64,000 nucleotides of DNA from Pseudomonas resinovorans NBRC 106553 (GCF_000412695.1 NC_021499.1:4526001-4590000); one strand, 5' to 3'. Shown: positions 32,929-42,347, counted from the stretch's first letter. Numbers and translations are program-made. Notes: generated by a model from the letters alone, not told the origin.

Positions 32929-33245
32929 TCGCCCGCACACCCGAACCGCCCTACTACGCCGTGATCTTCACCTCCCTGCGTACGGACACCGAGCAGGACT
33001 ACGCTGCCACCGCCGGACGCATGCTGGAGCTGGCGGCCGACCAGCCCGGCTTCCTCGGCGTGGAATCCGCCCGAGGCGCCGACGGGCTGGGGATCACCGT
33101 TTCCTACTGGGCCAGCGAGGACGACATTCGCCACTGGCGCGTCCAGGCCGAACACCGCGAGGCGCAACGCCGCGGCCGGGCGGACTGGTACCGGGCATTC
33201 CGCACGCGGGTGGCGAAGGTGGAGCGGGAATATGGGATGGGTTGA
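32925..33245 (+). CDS. Antibiotic biosynthesis monooxygenase (ABM) domain protein
   Basis: A 106-residue protein with a ferredoxin-like ABM fold: YYAVIFTSLRTDTEQDYAATAGRMLELA at the start, QPGFLGVESARG in the middle, and SYWASEDDIRHWRVQAEHREAQRRGRADWY at the end. The HW...H region is typical. ABM proteins act as cofactor-free oxygenases or haem-degrading enzymes, or have no known activity. Its ATGA overlap with the GATase-like gene implies a two-gene operon under the divergent LysR. Confidence 0.84.
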   Translation: MIARTPEPPYYAVIFTSLRTDTEQDYAATAGRMLELAADQPGFLGVESARGADGLGITVSYWASEDDIRHWRVQAEHREAQRRGRADWYRAFRTRVAKVEREYGMG

Positions 33246-33303
33246 GGCGGGTGGTAGGAGCGAATTCATTCGCGAAAAGTTCGGGTACCGAGTCAGCCGA
33301 TGC

Positions 33304-33677
33304 CCCCTCTCCCCCGCCCCTCTCCCAGAGGGAGAGGGGTGACGCAGTCCTGATGCCTATACCGGCCTGAAACTGAGCGGAGACGATGACGCCGCGCAAA
33401 GCGCCCCTTCAGGAGGCCGAGCGCAATCGTTGTGAAACGGAGCGAAGCGAAGTAACAGCCGCAGGCTGGCCCGAAGGGCGAGCGCAGCGAGTCAGGAGGA
33501 CGAGCGGCATGAATGCCGCGAGAGCCGCGCAGGGCCATGGATGGCCCTTCGCGCCGTGCCCCCGGAGCGACGATGTAGCGAGGGAACCCGGCGCAGCCGG
33601 GGCCGGATGCAGGGGCAAGCGTTTTGCTTCCTTTTAGGCGACTGTAAAAGGAAGTCGCCCGAGTGGGCGAAACAGAT
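33304..33677. repeat. Structured interspersed element, copy A
   Basis: One of two diverged copies (the other is 59901-60235, roughly 75-80% alike by eye). In order it holds CCCCTCTCCC-AGA-GGGAGAGGGG (33317-33339), GCGGCAT-GA-ATGCCGC (33504-33519), AGGGCCA-TGGA-TGGCCCT (33531-33548), CCCGGC-GCA-GCCGGG, and CTTCCTTTT...AAAAGGAAG (33627-33654). It has an extra segment of about 55-60 bases near 33440-33500 that copy B lacks. I do not recognise it as a named family. Confidence 0.7.
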
Positions 33678-33857
33678 ATCCACCGCCCGCTCGGCAATGG
33701 GCTGAACAAACAAAGCTCAAGCCCCTTCGCACCTGTCTTCCGCCGACGGACACGGCCATCAGCTCCAACAAACAGCATGGGTATCGCAGGCTCAACCCAT
33801 CCTACGTTGCTTATCCCCACGCAGCAGTCCGTAGCCCGATACCCCGCGAAGAAGCAT

Positions 33858-33883
33858 AAAAAAGCCCCGCCAGATGGCGGGGC
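33858..33883 (-). terminator. Terminator of the porin gene
   Basis: On the minus strand: GCCCCGCC-ATCT-GGCGGGGC followed by six T's, 30 bases after the porin stop. A textbook rho-independent terminator. Confidence 0.92.
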
Positions 33884-33912
33884 CGAATCAAAGGAGCTGT
33901 ACCCGTGTCGTC

Positions 33913-35226
33913 TTAGAACACGTACTGAGCACGGACAACCATGCCATCGCCATCGTCGTCGCCAACGGCGTTGGTGGCGTTGTCCACCTTGCTCATGACG
34001 TAGTAGCCGCTCAGCTTCACGGCTTCGTTGGCGTACCAGTTCACACCGAAGTTGTGCACCTGGGCTTCGACGTCGTCACGAGTGGCGAAGGCGCCGTTGT
34101 CGTCCGAGGCACTGATGTTGTCGTAGCGGTAGAACACTTCCCAGGCGCCCATGCTCTTGTTGGCCGGCTTGATCTTGTCGAACTTGCCCAGCTTGTAGTC
34201 ACGGGCTTCACCGGTGAGGGTGTAGGCCAGCTGCACGTAGTAACCGTCGGCGTCGATGTCCTCGCGGTCGGCGGCCTTGGCTTGCACTTCGCGCTTGAGG
34301 TATTCGCTCTGGATGGAGAACGGACCGGTGGCGAAGGCGGCTTCCAGGCCCCAGGTGCTGTCGGTGTCGAAAGAGCCGGCCGGGGTGTTGTTGGCGCCGG
34401 CCAGTACCAGGCGGTTGCCGTTGGTGCCGGCGTCCTGGCCACCGTCGGTGCTCACGCCACGGATGCCCAGGCGGCTGCGGATACGGCCGTCGAACGCGGT
34501 GTCGGACAGGTCGCGCTGGGCGTAGTTGACGCCGAAGTGCAGCACGTTGCCGGCTTCGTGCATCGGGGCGAATACGCCGCGCAGGTTGACCTGCTTGATG
34601 CTGTCGCCGTCCTTGTCCTGGTTGGTGGCATCGTTGGCCATGATGCCGGCCGAGCCGTAGAGGGACGCGCCGTAGGTGCCGGAAACCTGTACAGCCATGC
34701 CGCCGTTGTGGGAGTTGACGTAGTCGGCCAGGTCATAGGCGGCGGTACGTTCCTGGGCGGTCACCCACTTGGAGCTGGTGGCCTTCTCCAGACCGAAGTC
34801 GGGGTCGAAGCGGCCCATCTTGATCACGACCGGCTGGAAACCGGTGTAGGCGATGGAGGCCTCGTCGAAGTAACCGTCCTCGCTGCGGTTGTCGCCGCCG
34901 GCGTTGTGGGAGAAGTCGTAGTTGATCTGGTAGGCCCAGTCGGTGTACGCCACGCCACCCAGTTCCAGGAAGGCGCGACGGAAGTAACCGGCGTCAGCGG
35001 TGTTGCCATTCACGGTGTAGAAACCGTCGAAGCGGCTGTAGTCAGCCTGCAGGCGGCCACCCAGCTTGAAGCTGAAAGCCTTGTCGGTGGTGCCAACTTC
35101 AAGGCCGCCTTTGGTCTTGACGACGATATCGGCGCCGTCAGTGGTAACGGTACCGGCGAAAGCCTGGGCGGAAATGGCCAGGGCCATGGCGCTGGCGGCA
35201 AAACCGGCGAAGTGCTTACGGATCAT
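33913..35226 (-). CDS. OprO/OprP-family (phosphate/polyphosphate-type) porin
   Basis: A 437-residue outer-membrane protein: signal peptide residues 1-24 (cleavage at QAFA-GT), then a 16-strand barrel ending in the aromatic Tyr-Val-Phe (QYVF) used by the BAM machinery. [17 protein letters not shown] and [20 protein letters not shown] are typical of the OprO/OprP group, which forms anion (phosphate, pyrophosphate) channels in Pseudomonas. A convincing Pho box was not found upstream, so the substrate may be another anion. It ends in a strong terminator and is monocistronic. Confidence 0.88.
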   Translation of the reverse strand: MIRKHFAGFAASAMALAISAQAFAGTVTTDGADIVVKTKGGLEVGTTDKAFSFKLGGRLQADYSRFDGFYTVNGNTADAGYFRRAFLELGGVAYTDWAYQINYDFSHNAGGDNRSEDGYFDEASIAYTGFQPVVIKMGRFDPDFGLEKATSSKWVTAQERTAAYDLADYVNSHNGGMAVQVSGTYGASLYGSAGIMANDATNQDKDGDSIKQVNLRGVFAPMHEAGNVLHFGVNYAQRDLSDTAFDGRIRSRLGIRGVSTDGGQDAGTNGNRLVLAGANNTPAGSFDTDSTWGLEAAFATGPFSIQSEYLKREVQAKAADREDIDADGYYVQLAYTLTGEARDYKLGKFDKIKPANKSMGAWEVFYRYDNISASDDNGAFATRDDVEAQVHNFGVNWYANEAVKLSGYYVMSKVDNATNAVGDDDGDGMVVRAQYVF

Positions 35227-35510
35227 CGAAGAATTCCCCTATTGGTCTTTAGCGTTAGAAAACACGAGAGCTCTGGGCTCGTCGGTGCTGGGGGGGAATC
35301 TTGGCGGCGGGTTATTTCAGCCCAGTTGCTTATATATAAATATTTTGTGACAACGGAACTTTTTTACTCCGAATATTCATAAGCGATGAGCCGCTCTGGA
35401 CCGCGGCTTTCAGCCGGTTTTGGCGGTTTCGACGGGGGAGTTGACGCGGAATACAGCGGCTTGCGGATTTGCCGAATCGCGACTACCGCAAGGGGGCGAG
35501 AAAGGTCTGG

Positions 35511-35744
35511 CTAGGGGTTGTCGCGGCGCTGCTGCGCGAGAAAGGCGGCCAGGTCGTCCAGGTCGCTTCCCTGGCTTTCCGGCATGTGGCGGATCACGGC
35601 TTGGGTCAGCTTCATCTGCTTGATGAAGCGCCGGCAGTTGCGGCAGAGCATCAGGTGGCGGCGCACGGCCATGCGCTCACGGAAACTCAGCTCGCCATCG
35701 AGCAGATCGCTGGAACGCGCGACCAGTTCCTTGCACGTCAGCAT
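35511..35744 (-). CDS. Zinc-finger anti-sigma factor
   Basis: A 77-residue protein with the zinc-binding anti-sigma (ZAS) motif His-X3-Cys-X2-Cys (H30, C34, C37: HLMLCRNC) plus C4. It overlaps the end of the ECF sigma gene by seven bases. No membrane segment follows the zinc domain, so it is cytoplasmic and may sense redox or zinc state rather than an envelope signal. It matches the small zinc-finger gene next to the PA3285-type sigma factor as I remember that locus. Confidence 0.86.
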   Translation of the reverse strand: MLTCKELVARSSDLLDGELSFRERMAVRRHLMLCRNCRRFIKQMKLTQAVIRHMPESQGSDLDDLAAFLAQQRRDNP

Positions 35745-36349
35745 TGGCCTGTCTCCTCGAAATGTTCCAGGGTGGCGAACAGCTTCAGGCGGCCGCGATG
35801 CAGCAGCACCCGGACATTGGAGAGCGAGATCTCCAATAAATTACAGATGTCTTCCAGCTCCAGTCCCTGGCGCTCCCGCAGCAACACCACGCTGCGCTGC
35901 AGGTCCGAGAGGCTGAGCAGGGTCTTTTCCAGGCATTCGCGCAGTTCGTCTTCGGTGAGCAGGGCTTCGGGCGTGTCCTCGTGCCAGGCGGGCACGGTGG
36001 CCGCCCAGTGACCGTCCTCGGCGAAGCGGGCATCGCCCACGCTGCCATGGGGCGCAGGCAGGTCGTCGAGCAGCACTTCACGGCGGTTTTGCCGCAGACG
36101 GCTACGGGCGGTATTGGCGACTATGGTGAGCAGCCAGGTCTTGAGGCTGGAGCGCCCCTGGAAGCCCGAGAGGTTTCGCACCACGGCCAGCCAGGCGTCC
36201 TGCACCACTTCATCGGCGTAGCGTTGGCCGACGATGGCGTAGGCCACCGCGCGCATGGCGCCCTGGTAGGCGCCAATCAGTTCGCGAAAGGCGCCCTGCT
36301 CCCCAGCCAGCAGCCGGGGCAGCAGGTCGACGTCGGCGGGCAGGCCCAT
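35738..36349 (-). CDS. ECF-family RNA polymerase sigma factor
   Basis: A 203-residue sigma factor. Region 2 is at about 15-85 (AYAIVGQRYADEVVQDAWLAVVRNLSGFQG, LKTWLLTIVANTARSRLRQ) and region 4 at about 140-195 (LSDLQRSVVLLRERQGLELEDICNLLEISLSNVRVLLHRGRLKL). It overlaps the upstream KAS III gene by one base (stop/start) and the anti-sigma gene by seven bases, so the three are one operon. It is probably held by the anti-sigma factor and released by an unknown signal. Confidence 0.9.
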   Translation of the reverse strand: MGLPADVDLLPRLLAGEQGAFRELIGAYQGAMRAVAYAIVGQRYADEVVQDAWLAVVRNLSGFQGRSSLKTWLLTIVANTARSRLRQNRREVLLDDLPAPHGSVGDARFAEDGHWAATVPAWHEDTPEALLTEDELRECLEKTLLSLSDLQRSVVLLRERQGLELEDICNLLEISLSNVRVLLHRGRLKLFATLEHFEETGQC

Positions 36350-37470
36350 CAGCGCTTGCGCAGGATCACGCTGCCGATGGAGTAGCCGGCGCCGAAGGAG
36401 CTGAGCACACCCAACGCACCGCTGGGCAGGTCGTCCTGGTGTTTGTGGAAGGCGATCACCGAGCCGGCGGAGCTGGTGTTGGCGTAGGTGTCGAGGATCA
36501 CCGGCGCCTCGTCCGGCTCGGCTTCGCGGCCCAACAGCTTGCGGGCGATCAGCAGGTTCATGTTGAGGTTGGCCTGGTGCAGCCAGAAGCGCTTCACGTC
36601 GCCGACGTTGAGCTGGTTCTCCGCCAGGTGGGCGGCGATCAGCTCGGCGACCATCGGGCAGACGTCCTTGAAGACCTTGCGGCCTTCCTGCACGAACAGC
36701 TTGTCGCGGGCGCCCACGCCCTCTTCCGCCGCGCGGTTGAGGAAGCCGAAGTTGTTGCGGATGTTGTTGGAGAACTGAGTCAGCAGCTTGGTGCCGACGA
36801 TATCGAACTGGTGCCTGGAGGTGGCCTGGTCGGCCCGTTCGATGATCACCGCGGTGGCCGCATCGCCGAAGATGAAGTGGCTGTCACGGTCGCGGAAGTT
36901 CAGGTGGCCGGTGCAGATTTCCGGGTTGACCATGAGGATCGCGCGGGCCTGGCCGGTCTGTACCGCCGTGGTGGCGGCCTGGATGCCGAAGGTGGCCGAG
37001 GAGCAGGCGACGTTCATGTCGAAGCCGTAGCCGTCGATGCCCAGGGCCGCCTGGACTTCGATCGCCACCGCCGGGTAGGCGCGCTGCAGGTTGGAGCAGG
37101 CGACGATCACACCGTCAATGTCGGCCGGGGTCTTGCCGGCGCGTTCCAGCGCCTGCTTCGCGGCGGCCACGGACATCTCGCAGAGGATGCCCCACTCGTC
37201 ATTGCTGCGCTCGGGGATGCGCGGCAGCATGCGCTGCGGGTCAAGGATGCCGTCCTTGTCCACCACGAAGCGGCTCTTGATGCCGGAGGCCTTTTCGATG
37301 AAGGCGGCGCTGGATTCGGTCAGGGCCTCGATCTCGCCGCGCTCGATGGCGGCGGCGTTCTCCGCGTTGTAGGCCTGCACGTAGGCATTGAAGGAGGCCA
37401 CCAGCTCTTCGTTGGAGATGCTGTTGGACGGGGTATACAGGCCGGTGCCACTGATCACGACATTGTGCAC
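36349..37470 (-). CDS. Beta-ketoacyl-ACP synthase III (FabH-like)
   Basis: A 373-residue thiolase-fold condensing enzyme with the catalytic Cys-His-Asn triad at C156 ([10 protein letters not shown]), H298 ([10 protein letters not shown]) and N331 (YANTSSAGS). It condenses an acyl-CoA with malonyl-ACP to start fatty acid synthesis. In P. aeruginosa the PA3286-type enzyme, also next to an ECF sigma gene, has been reported to use octanoyl-CoA from beta-oxidation; I infer this is its counterpart from context and length. First gene of the operon with the ECF sigma and anti-sigma genes. Confidence 0.9.
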   Translation of the reverse strand: MHNVVISGTGLYTPSNSISNEELVASFNAYVQAYNAENAAAIERGEIEALTESSAAFIEKASGIKSRFVVDKDGILDPQRMLPRIPERSNDEWGILCEMSVAAAKQALERAGKTPADIDGVIVACSNLQRAYPAVAIEVQAALGIDGYGFDMNVACSSATFGIQAATTAVQTGQARAILMVNPEICTGHLNFRDRDSHFIFGDAATAVIIERADQATSRHQFDIVGTKLLTQFSNNIRNNFGFLNRAAEEGVGARDKLFVQEGRKVFKDVCPMVAELIAAHLAENQLNVGDVKRFWLHQANLNMNLLIARKLLGREAEPDEAPVILDTYANTSSAGSVIAFHKHQDDLPSGALGVLSSFGAGYSIGSVILRKR

Positions 37471-37859
37471 GGTCGATCCTCTCGTTACTGGGCCGCTCCC
37501 TGGAGCGGCCGGTTCAGGCAGTCAGCCGCCGGCCCGGTCGGGCCCACGGCGGAAAATGGTCGTCTCGCCGAGCGGGACGGAACAGCAAACAGGGGTGGAA
37601 GCCTTCGCACGACATCCTTCGCCATGCCCCGTTGAGGCTTGCGGTTTCGCCCGACCAGGTCGGCGGGCGTTTCCCTCACGGGCGTTCCACTTCTTATCCA
37701 GATGCGAAGGGTAACGCCAGAAAGAGCGGCTGGCGACGGGGACTTTCGCCAAATCATCGGCGAAGTGGCGAGAATCACCGGTCAGTTCGCGACCTGTAGG
37801 TAAGCGCGGGTAGCCATGCCCCGCCCGAAGCGAGAATGCCGCCCCTTCGGACCACCGGT
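37471..37859. other. Gene-free 390-base spacer
   Basis: No credible gene. A GC hairpin at 37491-37510 (GGCCGCTCC-CT-GGAGCGGCC) sits 21 bases before the KAS III start on the minus strand, so it falls in that gene's leader. The rest has no strong dyads and no clear promoter I would defend. Confidence 0.5.
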
Positions 37860-38762
37860 TCACGCGATGCGCACGTGCTCGGCAAGAAAGTCCAGCACCG
37901 CCCGCACCCGCGCCGGCAGGTGCCCACCCTTGCCCAGGTACAGCGCGTGCATGGGCTTGGTGTCGCCGGGGTTGAAGTCTTCCAGGACCGGGACCAGTCG
38001 CCCGGCGGCGATGTCGTCGCGTACCTGGAAGGTCCCCAACCGCGCCAGCCCGAGGCCGGCGAGCACCAGATGGCGCAGGCTGTCGCCGTCGCTGGCAAGG
38101 GTATTGCCGATGGGCTCGGGGTCCTGGGCCTGCCTGCCCAGGAACGGCCAGTCCGGCTCGATGCGCCGGTAGCTGAAGCCCAGGCAATTGTGCTCCACCA
38201 GTTCGCGCGGATGCTGCGGCGCACCGTGCCGCGCCAGATAGTCCGGCGCGGCCACGACCTGGTGCCCCGACTCCCCGAGAAAGCGCGCCACCAGCCGCGA
38301 ATCCTTCAGCGTGCCGCTGCGGATGGCCACGTCGGCGCGCTCCTCCAGCAGGTCCACCACTTCGTCAGAGAGATGCAGGTCCAGGCTGACTCCGGGGTAG
38401 CGCTCGAAAAACAGCGGCAGCGCCGGAATCAGGAGTTGCCGTCCCACCGGCAGGTTGCAGCTGAGCCGTACCTTGCCCTGGGCGGTGGCGCTGGCCGAGG
38501 CCTCGCGCTCGGCCTCGTCGAGGTCGGCGAGGATGCGCAGGCTGCGGTCATAGAACGCCGCGCCTTCGGCGGTGAGCTGCTGGCGCCGGGTGGAACGGTT
38601 GAACAAACGCGCGCCGAGGCGATCTTCCAGGCGCGCCACCAGCTTGCTCACGGCCGATGGCGTCATTCCGCATTTCTGCGCGGCGGCGCTGAAACCGCCG
38701 GTTTCCACTACGCGGACGAATACATCCATTTCGCCGAAGCGATTGACGTCGGGTCTGGCCAT
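37860..38762 (-). CDS. LysR-family transcriptional regulator
   Basis: A 300-residue LysR protein of the CrgA/DsdC-like subgroup: DNA-binding domain 1-65 (RFGEMDVFVRVVETGGFSAAAQKCGMTPSAVSKL), effector domain with LRLSCNLPVGRQLLIP-type opening and the LARLGTFQVRDDI segment typical of this subgroup. It is divergent from the MFS exporter gene at 38866 with a 103-base spacer containing a TGAATTCA palindrome. It probably controls that exporter. Confidence 0.88.
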   Translation of the reverse strand: MARPDVNRFGEMDVFVRVVETGGFSAAAQKCGMTPSAVSKLVARLEDRLGARLFNRSTRRQQLTAEGAAFYDRSLRILADLDEAEREASASATAQGKVRLSCNLPVGRQLLIPALPLFFERYPGVSLDLHLSDEVVDLLEERADVAIRSGTLKDSRLVARFLGESGHQVVAAPDYLARHGAPQHPRELVEHNCLGFSYRRIEPDWPFLGRQAQDPEPIGNTLASDGDSLRHLVLAGLGLARLGTFQVRDDIAAGRLVPVLEDFNPGDTKPMHALYLGKGGHLPARVRAVLDFLAEHVRIA

Positions 38763-38865
38763 GTTGATTTGAATTCACAAGTCATTTGCTTGGAAGCAGT
38801 CTATATCAGCAAAACAGGCAGGGATAAGGTGGCGCCCATTCCACTAATCAACTGGGAGAACCCTC

Positions 38866-40053
38866 GTGCCCATTGCCCTGTACGCCTTGACCGCCGGAGC
38901 CTTCGGCATCGGCCTGACCGAATTCGTGATCATGGGGTTGCTGCTGGAGGTCGGCCAGGACCTTGGCGTATCCATTTCCGCCGCCGGCTTGCTGATCTCC
39001 GGTTACGCCCTTGGCGTGGTGCTCGGCGCCCCGCTGCTCACCGCGCTAACCGCGCGCTGGTCCCAGCGCCGCACGCTGCTGGGCCTGATGGTGATCTTCA
39101 CCCTCGGCAACCTCGCCTGCGCCCTTGCGCCGGACTACACCACGCTGATGGCCGCGCGGGTGCTGACCGCCTTCGCCCACGGCACCTTCTTCGGCGTCGG
39201 CTCGGTGGTCGCCACCAGCCTGGTGCCCGCCGAACGCCGCGCCTCGGCCATCGCGCTGATGTTCACCGGGCTGACCCTGGCCACCATCCTCGGCGTGCCG
39301 CTGGGCACCTGGCTGGGGCAGCTCTACGGCTGGCGGGCGACGTTCTGGGCCGTGAGCGGTATCGGCCTGGCCACGCTGGCGATCCTCGCCCTGTACCTGC
39401 CCCGCGACAGCGGGTCGGAACAGACCGGCAGCCTGCGCGACGACTTCCGCGTGCTGAAACGCCCGCCGGTGCTGCTCGGCCTGTTGACCACGGTGCTCGG
39501 CTTCGGTGGCGTGTTCACGGTCTTCAGCTACATCTCGCCGCTACTCACGCGCCTGGCCGGCTTTTCCGACAGCGCCGTGTCGCCGGTGCTGCTGGTGTTC
39601 GGCGGCGGCCTGATGCTGGGCAACCTGCTGGGCGGCAAGCTGGCCGACCGCAAGCTGGTCCCCGCCCTGCTAGGCAGCATGGCGGCGCTGGCCCTGGTGC
39701 TGGGGCTGATGACCTTCGCCCTGGAGAATCGCGTGGCGGTGGTGGTGTTCATCGCCCTGGTCGGCGCAGCCGGCTTCGCCACGGTGCCACCGTTGCAGAT
39801 GTGGGTGCTGGAAAAGGCCCAGGGCGCCGGGCAGAGCGTGGCGGCCAGCTTCAACATCGCCGCCTTCAACCTGGGCAACGCCCTGGGTGCCTGGATCGGC
39901 GGGATGACCATCGATCATGGCCCCGGCCTCGCGGCCCTGCCCTGGGTCGCCGCCGCGCTGCCGGTGGCGGCGATCGCCGTGGCGCTGCTGTGCCTGCGCC
40001 TGGAACGCGCACCACGTAGCGCTGGCGAAACCGCAGGGCAGGCCGTGGCCTGA
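38866..40053 (+). CDS. MFS drug/sugar-type exporter (DHA1 family)
   Basis: A 395-residue inner-membrane protein with 12 predicted segments. FGIGLTEFVIMGLLLEV in segment 1, the ALTARWSQRRTLL loop and the APDYTTLMAARVLTAFAHGTFFGVGS segment resemble AraJ/YdhP-like DHA1 exporters. The GTG at 38866 has GGGAGA upstream. Control by the divergent LysR gene is expected. The substrate is unknown. A strong bidirectional terminator follows. Confidence 0.88.
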   Translation: MPIALYALTAGAFGIGLTEFVIMGLLLEVGQDLGVSISAAGLLISGYALGVVLGAPLLTALTARWSQRRTLLGLMVIFTLGNLACALAPDYTTLMAARVLTAFAHGTFFGVGSVVATSLVPAERRASAIALMFTGLTLATILGVPLGTWLGQLYGWRATFWAVSGIGLATLAILALYLPRDSGSEQTGSLRDDFRVLKRPPVLLGLLTTVLGFGGVFTVFSYISPLLTRLAGFSDSAVSPVLLVFGGGLMLGNLLGGKLADRKLVPALLGSMAALALVLGLMTFALENRVAVVVFIALVGAAGFATVPPLQMWVLEKAQGAGQSVAASFNIAAFNLGNALGAWIGGMTIDHGPGLAALPWVAAALPVAAIAVALLCLRLERAPRSAGETAGQAVA

Positions 40054-40068
40054 AGTCAGAAACGCCAG

Positions 40069-40099
40069 CGAAGCCCTGGCCGCGATGGCCAGGGCTTCG
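40069..40099. terminator. Bidirectional terminator between the MFS and TonB-receptor genes
   Basis: A 13-bp perfect stem (CGAAGCCCTGGCC and complement) with a 5-base loop between the converging stops of the MFS gene (+) and the receptor gene (-). No long T-run on either side, but position and stem strength favour termination in both directions. Confidence 0.75.
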
Positions 40100-40109
40100 T
40101 GCGTTCAGG

Positions 40110-42347
40110 TCAGAAGTCCACGGTGCCCGAGAGCTTGAAGGTGCGGGGTTCGCCCTGGGTCAGGTAGCCGCCGTTGGCCGAGGCCCAGTAGTTCTTGTTG
40201 GAGATGTTCTCGACGTTGGCGCGCACGGTCAGCTGCTGCTCGAAGGCGCGGAAGCTGTAGCGGGCGCCGGCGTCCCAGCGGTTCCAGGTCGGGATGCTGA
40301 GGTTGTTGGCCGGGTCGGCGTACTGGCCGCCGGTGCGCAGCATCCGGGCGTTCACCGCGGCGCCGGGCACGCCGGGGATGTCCCAGTCGGCGCCGACGTT
40401 GAACTGGAACTCCGGCACGCCCACCGCCCGGTTGCCGTCGTTGGCGCCGGTCTCGGTGCTTTTCAGTTCGGTGTCCATGTAGGTCGCGCCGGCGATCAGG
40501 CGCAGGCCGTCCACCGGTTCGCCGTAGACGTTCAGTTCCACGCCCTTGTTGACCTGGTCGCCATCACGGGTGAAGACGTTGCCCACCCGCACGCCGTCCG
40601 CCGGTTGCTCGATGCGGTAGACGCCGAAGCTGGCGCCGTAGGTGTCCATGTCCAGCTTGACCCCGGCCTCGTACTGCTTGGAACGGTCGGGCGAGAACAC
40701 CTGGCCGCTGTTGACCAGGGTCGGGTCGATGGGCGCGATCGGCCCCGGGGACAGGCCTTCCATACGGTTGGCGTAGAGCGACACCTCCGGGGTGAGCTTG
40801 TAGACCACGCCATAGACCGGCGTGGTGATCCACTGGTCGGACTTGGTGGCGCGATTGCCGTCGAAGCCGGGCAGCGGGAAGCCGGCGAAGCTGCCGCCGT
40901 CGTAGTTGTAGGACTCCACCCGCAGCGCCTGGCGGCGCAGGCCGATGGTGGCCAGCAGCGTGTCGTCCATGAAGCCCAGGGTGTCGGAGATCGCCGCGCT
41001 GCGGTTGTTGGTCTTGCTGGTGACGCCGGGGTCGCTGAGGTTGCCGCCGGTGAAGCCGCCCAGGGCCGGGGCCGGCACGGGGGTGGGATTGAAGATGTTG
41101 TCGGTGTAGCCATCGCCGAAATCGAAGGCGTTTCTCGATTCCTGCCAGAGGGCGGCGATGCCGATGTTGATGCGGTGGCTGACCTCGCCGGTCTGCAGCT
41201 TGCCGTTGACGCCGGCCATCATGCTCTGGTTGCTCTCCTCATGGGGGATATGGGAGATGGCCCCGGTGGTATTGCCCGCCTCGTCCGCCAGGGTGGGCGA
41301 GGAGTAGGTGCCGACCTCGTCGGTCTCCTTGGCGCCGGCGGCGGCGTAGAGCATCCAGTCGTCGTTCAGGTCGAACTCGCCGCGCACCATGCCGAAGGTG
41401 TCTTTCAGCTCGGTGAAGGTCCAGGGCTGCGCCCAGTTGCTGTCGGCCGAGGGCGCGCGCGGGATGTGGGTCAGCCCGCCCGCCAGGCTGATCATGTTGC
41501 GCCCCTGGTTGACCCGTTGCTTCTGGTAGCCGAGGTCGCCGAACAGGCGGTAGTTGTCGCCCCGGTAATCCAGCGCCAGCGACACCATGTGGGTGCGCTG
41601 GTACTCGTCATCGATGGCGGTGTCGCCCTCGCGATTGAGCAGGTTGAGGCGCGCACCGAAGCGGTTGTCCTCGCCGAAGCGCTCGCCGAGATCGAGGTGC
41701 TGGCCGAGCTGGCCATCGCTGGTGTAGTCGAGGGTCAGGCTGCGGGTGGGGTCGTCCTCGGCGCGCTTGGGCTGGATGTTGACCCCGCCGCCGATGCCCG
41801 TCCCGGAGGCGGTGACACCGTTGATGAAGGCATTGGCGCCCTTGAACACCTCCACCCGCTCCACCGCTTCGATGGCGAGCATCTGCCGCGGCAGGATGCC
41901 GTAGAGGCCGTTGAAGGAAATGTCGTCGGAGTTCAGCGGGTAGCCACGGATGACGAAGACCTGCGACTGGTTGCCGAAGCCGAAGGATTGGCGCACCGAC
42001 GCGTCGTTGAGCAGCACCTCGCCTATGTCCTTGGCCTGCTGGTCCTGGATGCTCTTGGCGGTGTAGCTGGCGGCGGAAAACGGCACGTCCATGTAGTCCT
42101 GGTTGCCCAGTACCCCCAGTTGGCCGCCACGGGCCACCTGCCCGCCCGGGAACGCCGGCGGCAGGGCGCCGGGGCTCGCGCGCTGGGCATTGACGTTGGC
42201 GCTGCCCAGCACCATGGCGCCATTGTCCTGGCCTTCGCCGGTGGCTTCGGTGGGTTCCTCCGCCGCCAGGGCGACGCCGTTCAGGGAGCAGCAGAGCAGC
42301 AGCGTGGTGAACCGGAGGGGATAGGGGGGAAGAGAAGTGTTGGCCAT
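40110..42347 (-). CDS. TonB-dependent siderophore receptor
   Basis: A 745-residue outer-membrane receptor: signal peptide 1-29 (cleavage near ALAA), a plug domain from about 70 to 210 (SYTAKSIQDQQAKDIGEVLLNDASVR, VFVIRGYPL, AIEAVERVEVFKGANAFINGV), then a 22-strand barrel ending in phenylalanine (TVDF). The plug segments match ferric siderophore receptors of the FhuE/FpvA-like group. There is no N-terminal signalling extension, so it does not talk to a FecI/FecR pair. The ATG at 42347 has AGGA six bases upstream. A half-conserved Fur site lies about 86 bases upstream. Confidence 0.9.
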   Translation of the reverse strand: MANTSLPPYPLRFTTLLLCCSLNGVALAAEEPTEATGEGQDNGAMVLGSANVNAQRASPGALPPAFPGGQVARGGQLGVLGNQDYMDVPFSAASYTAKSIQDQQAKDIGEVLLNDASVRQSFGFGNQSQVFVIRGYPLNSDDISFNGLYGILPRQMLAIEAVERVEVFKGANAFINGVTASGTGIGGGVNIQPKRAEDDPTRSLTLDYTSDGQLGQHLDLGERFGEDNRFGARLNLLNREGDTAIDDEYQRTHMVSLALDYRGDNYRLFGDLGYQKQRVNQGRNMISLAGGLTHIPRAPSADSNWAQPWTFTELKDTFGMVRGEFDLNDDWMLYAAAGAKETDEVGTYSSPTLADEAGNTTGAISHIPHEESNQSMMAGVNGKLQTGEVSHRINIGIAALWQESRNAFDFGDGYTDNIFNPTPVPAPALGGFTGGNLSDPGVTSKTNNRSAAISDTLGFMDDTLLATIGLRRQALRVESYNYDGGSFAGFPLPGFDGNRATKSDQWITTPVYGVVYKLTPEVSLYANRMEGLSPGPIAPIDPTLVNSGQVFSPDRSKQYEAGVKLDMDTYGASFGVYRIEQPADGVRVGNVFTRDGDQVNKGVELNVYGEPVDGLRLIAGATYMDTELKSTETGANDGNRAVGVPEFQFNVGADWDIPGVPGAAVNARMLRTGGQYADPANNLSIPTWNRWDAGARYSFRAFEQQLTVRANVENISNKNYWASANGGYLTQGEPRTFKLSGTVDF

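Larger units (their letters stand above)
33246..33912. other. Gene-free 670-base spacer: half REP, structured repeat copy A, REP half, porin terminator
   Basis: No credible gene. In order: a single REP (33254-33276, GTAGGAGCGAATTCATTCGCG), the structured element copy A (33304-33677), an AT-poor linker, a REP half (33777-33805), and the porin terminator (33858-33883). Open frames across it on either strand are by-products of the hairpins. Confidence 0.75.

Noticed and set aside
33293..33820. Protein-coding gene on the minus strand in the porin/ABM spacer
   Set aside because: The translation follows the hairpins of the structured repeat, and the matching frames in copy B are interrupted differently, so it is not a conserved protein.
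35227..35510. Pho box upstream of the OprO/P-type porin
   Set aside because: Only a single TTGTCAC half is visible; the second direct repeat at the proper 11-base spacing is missing.
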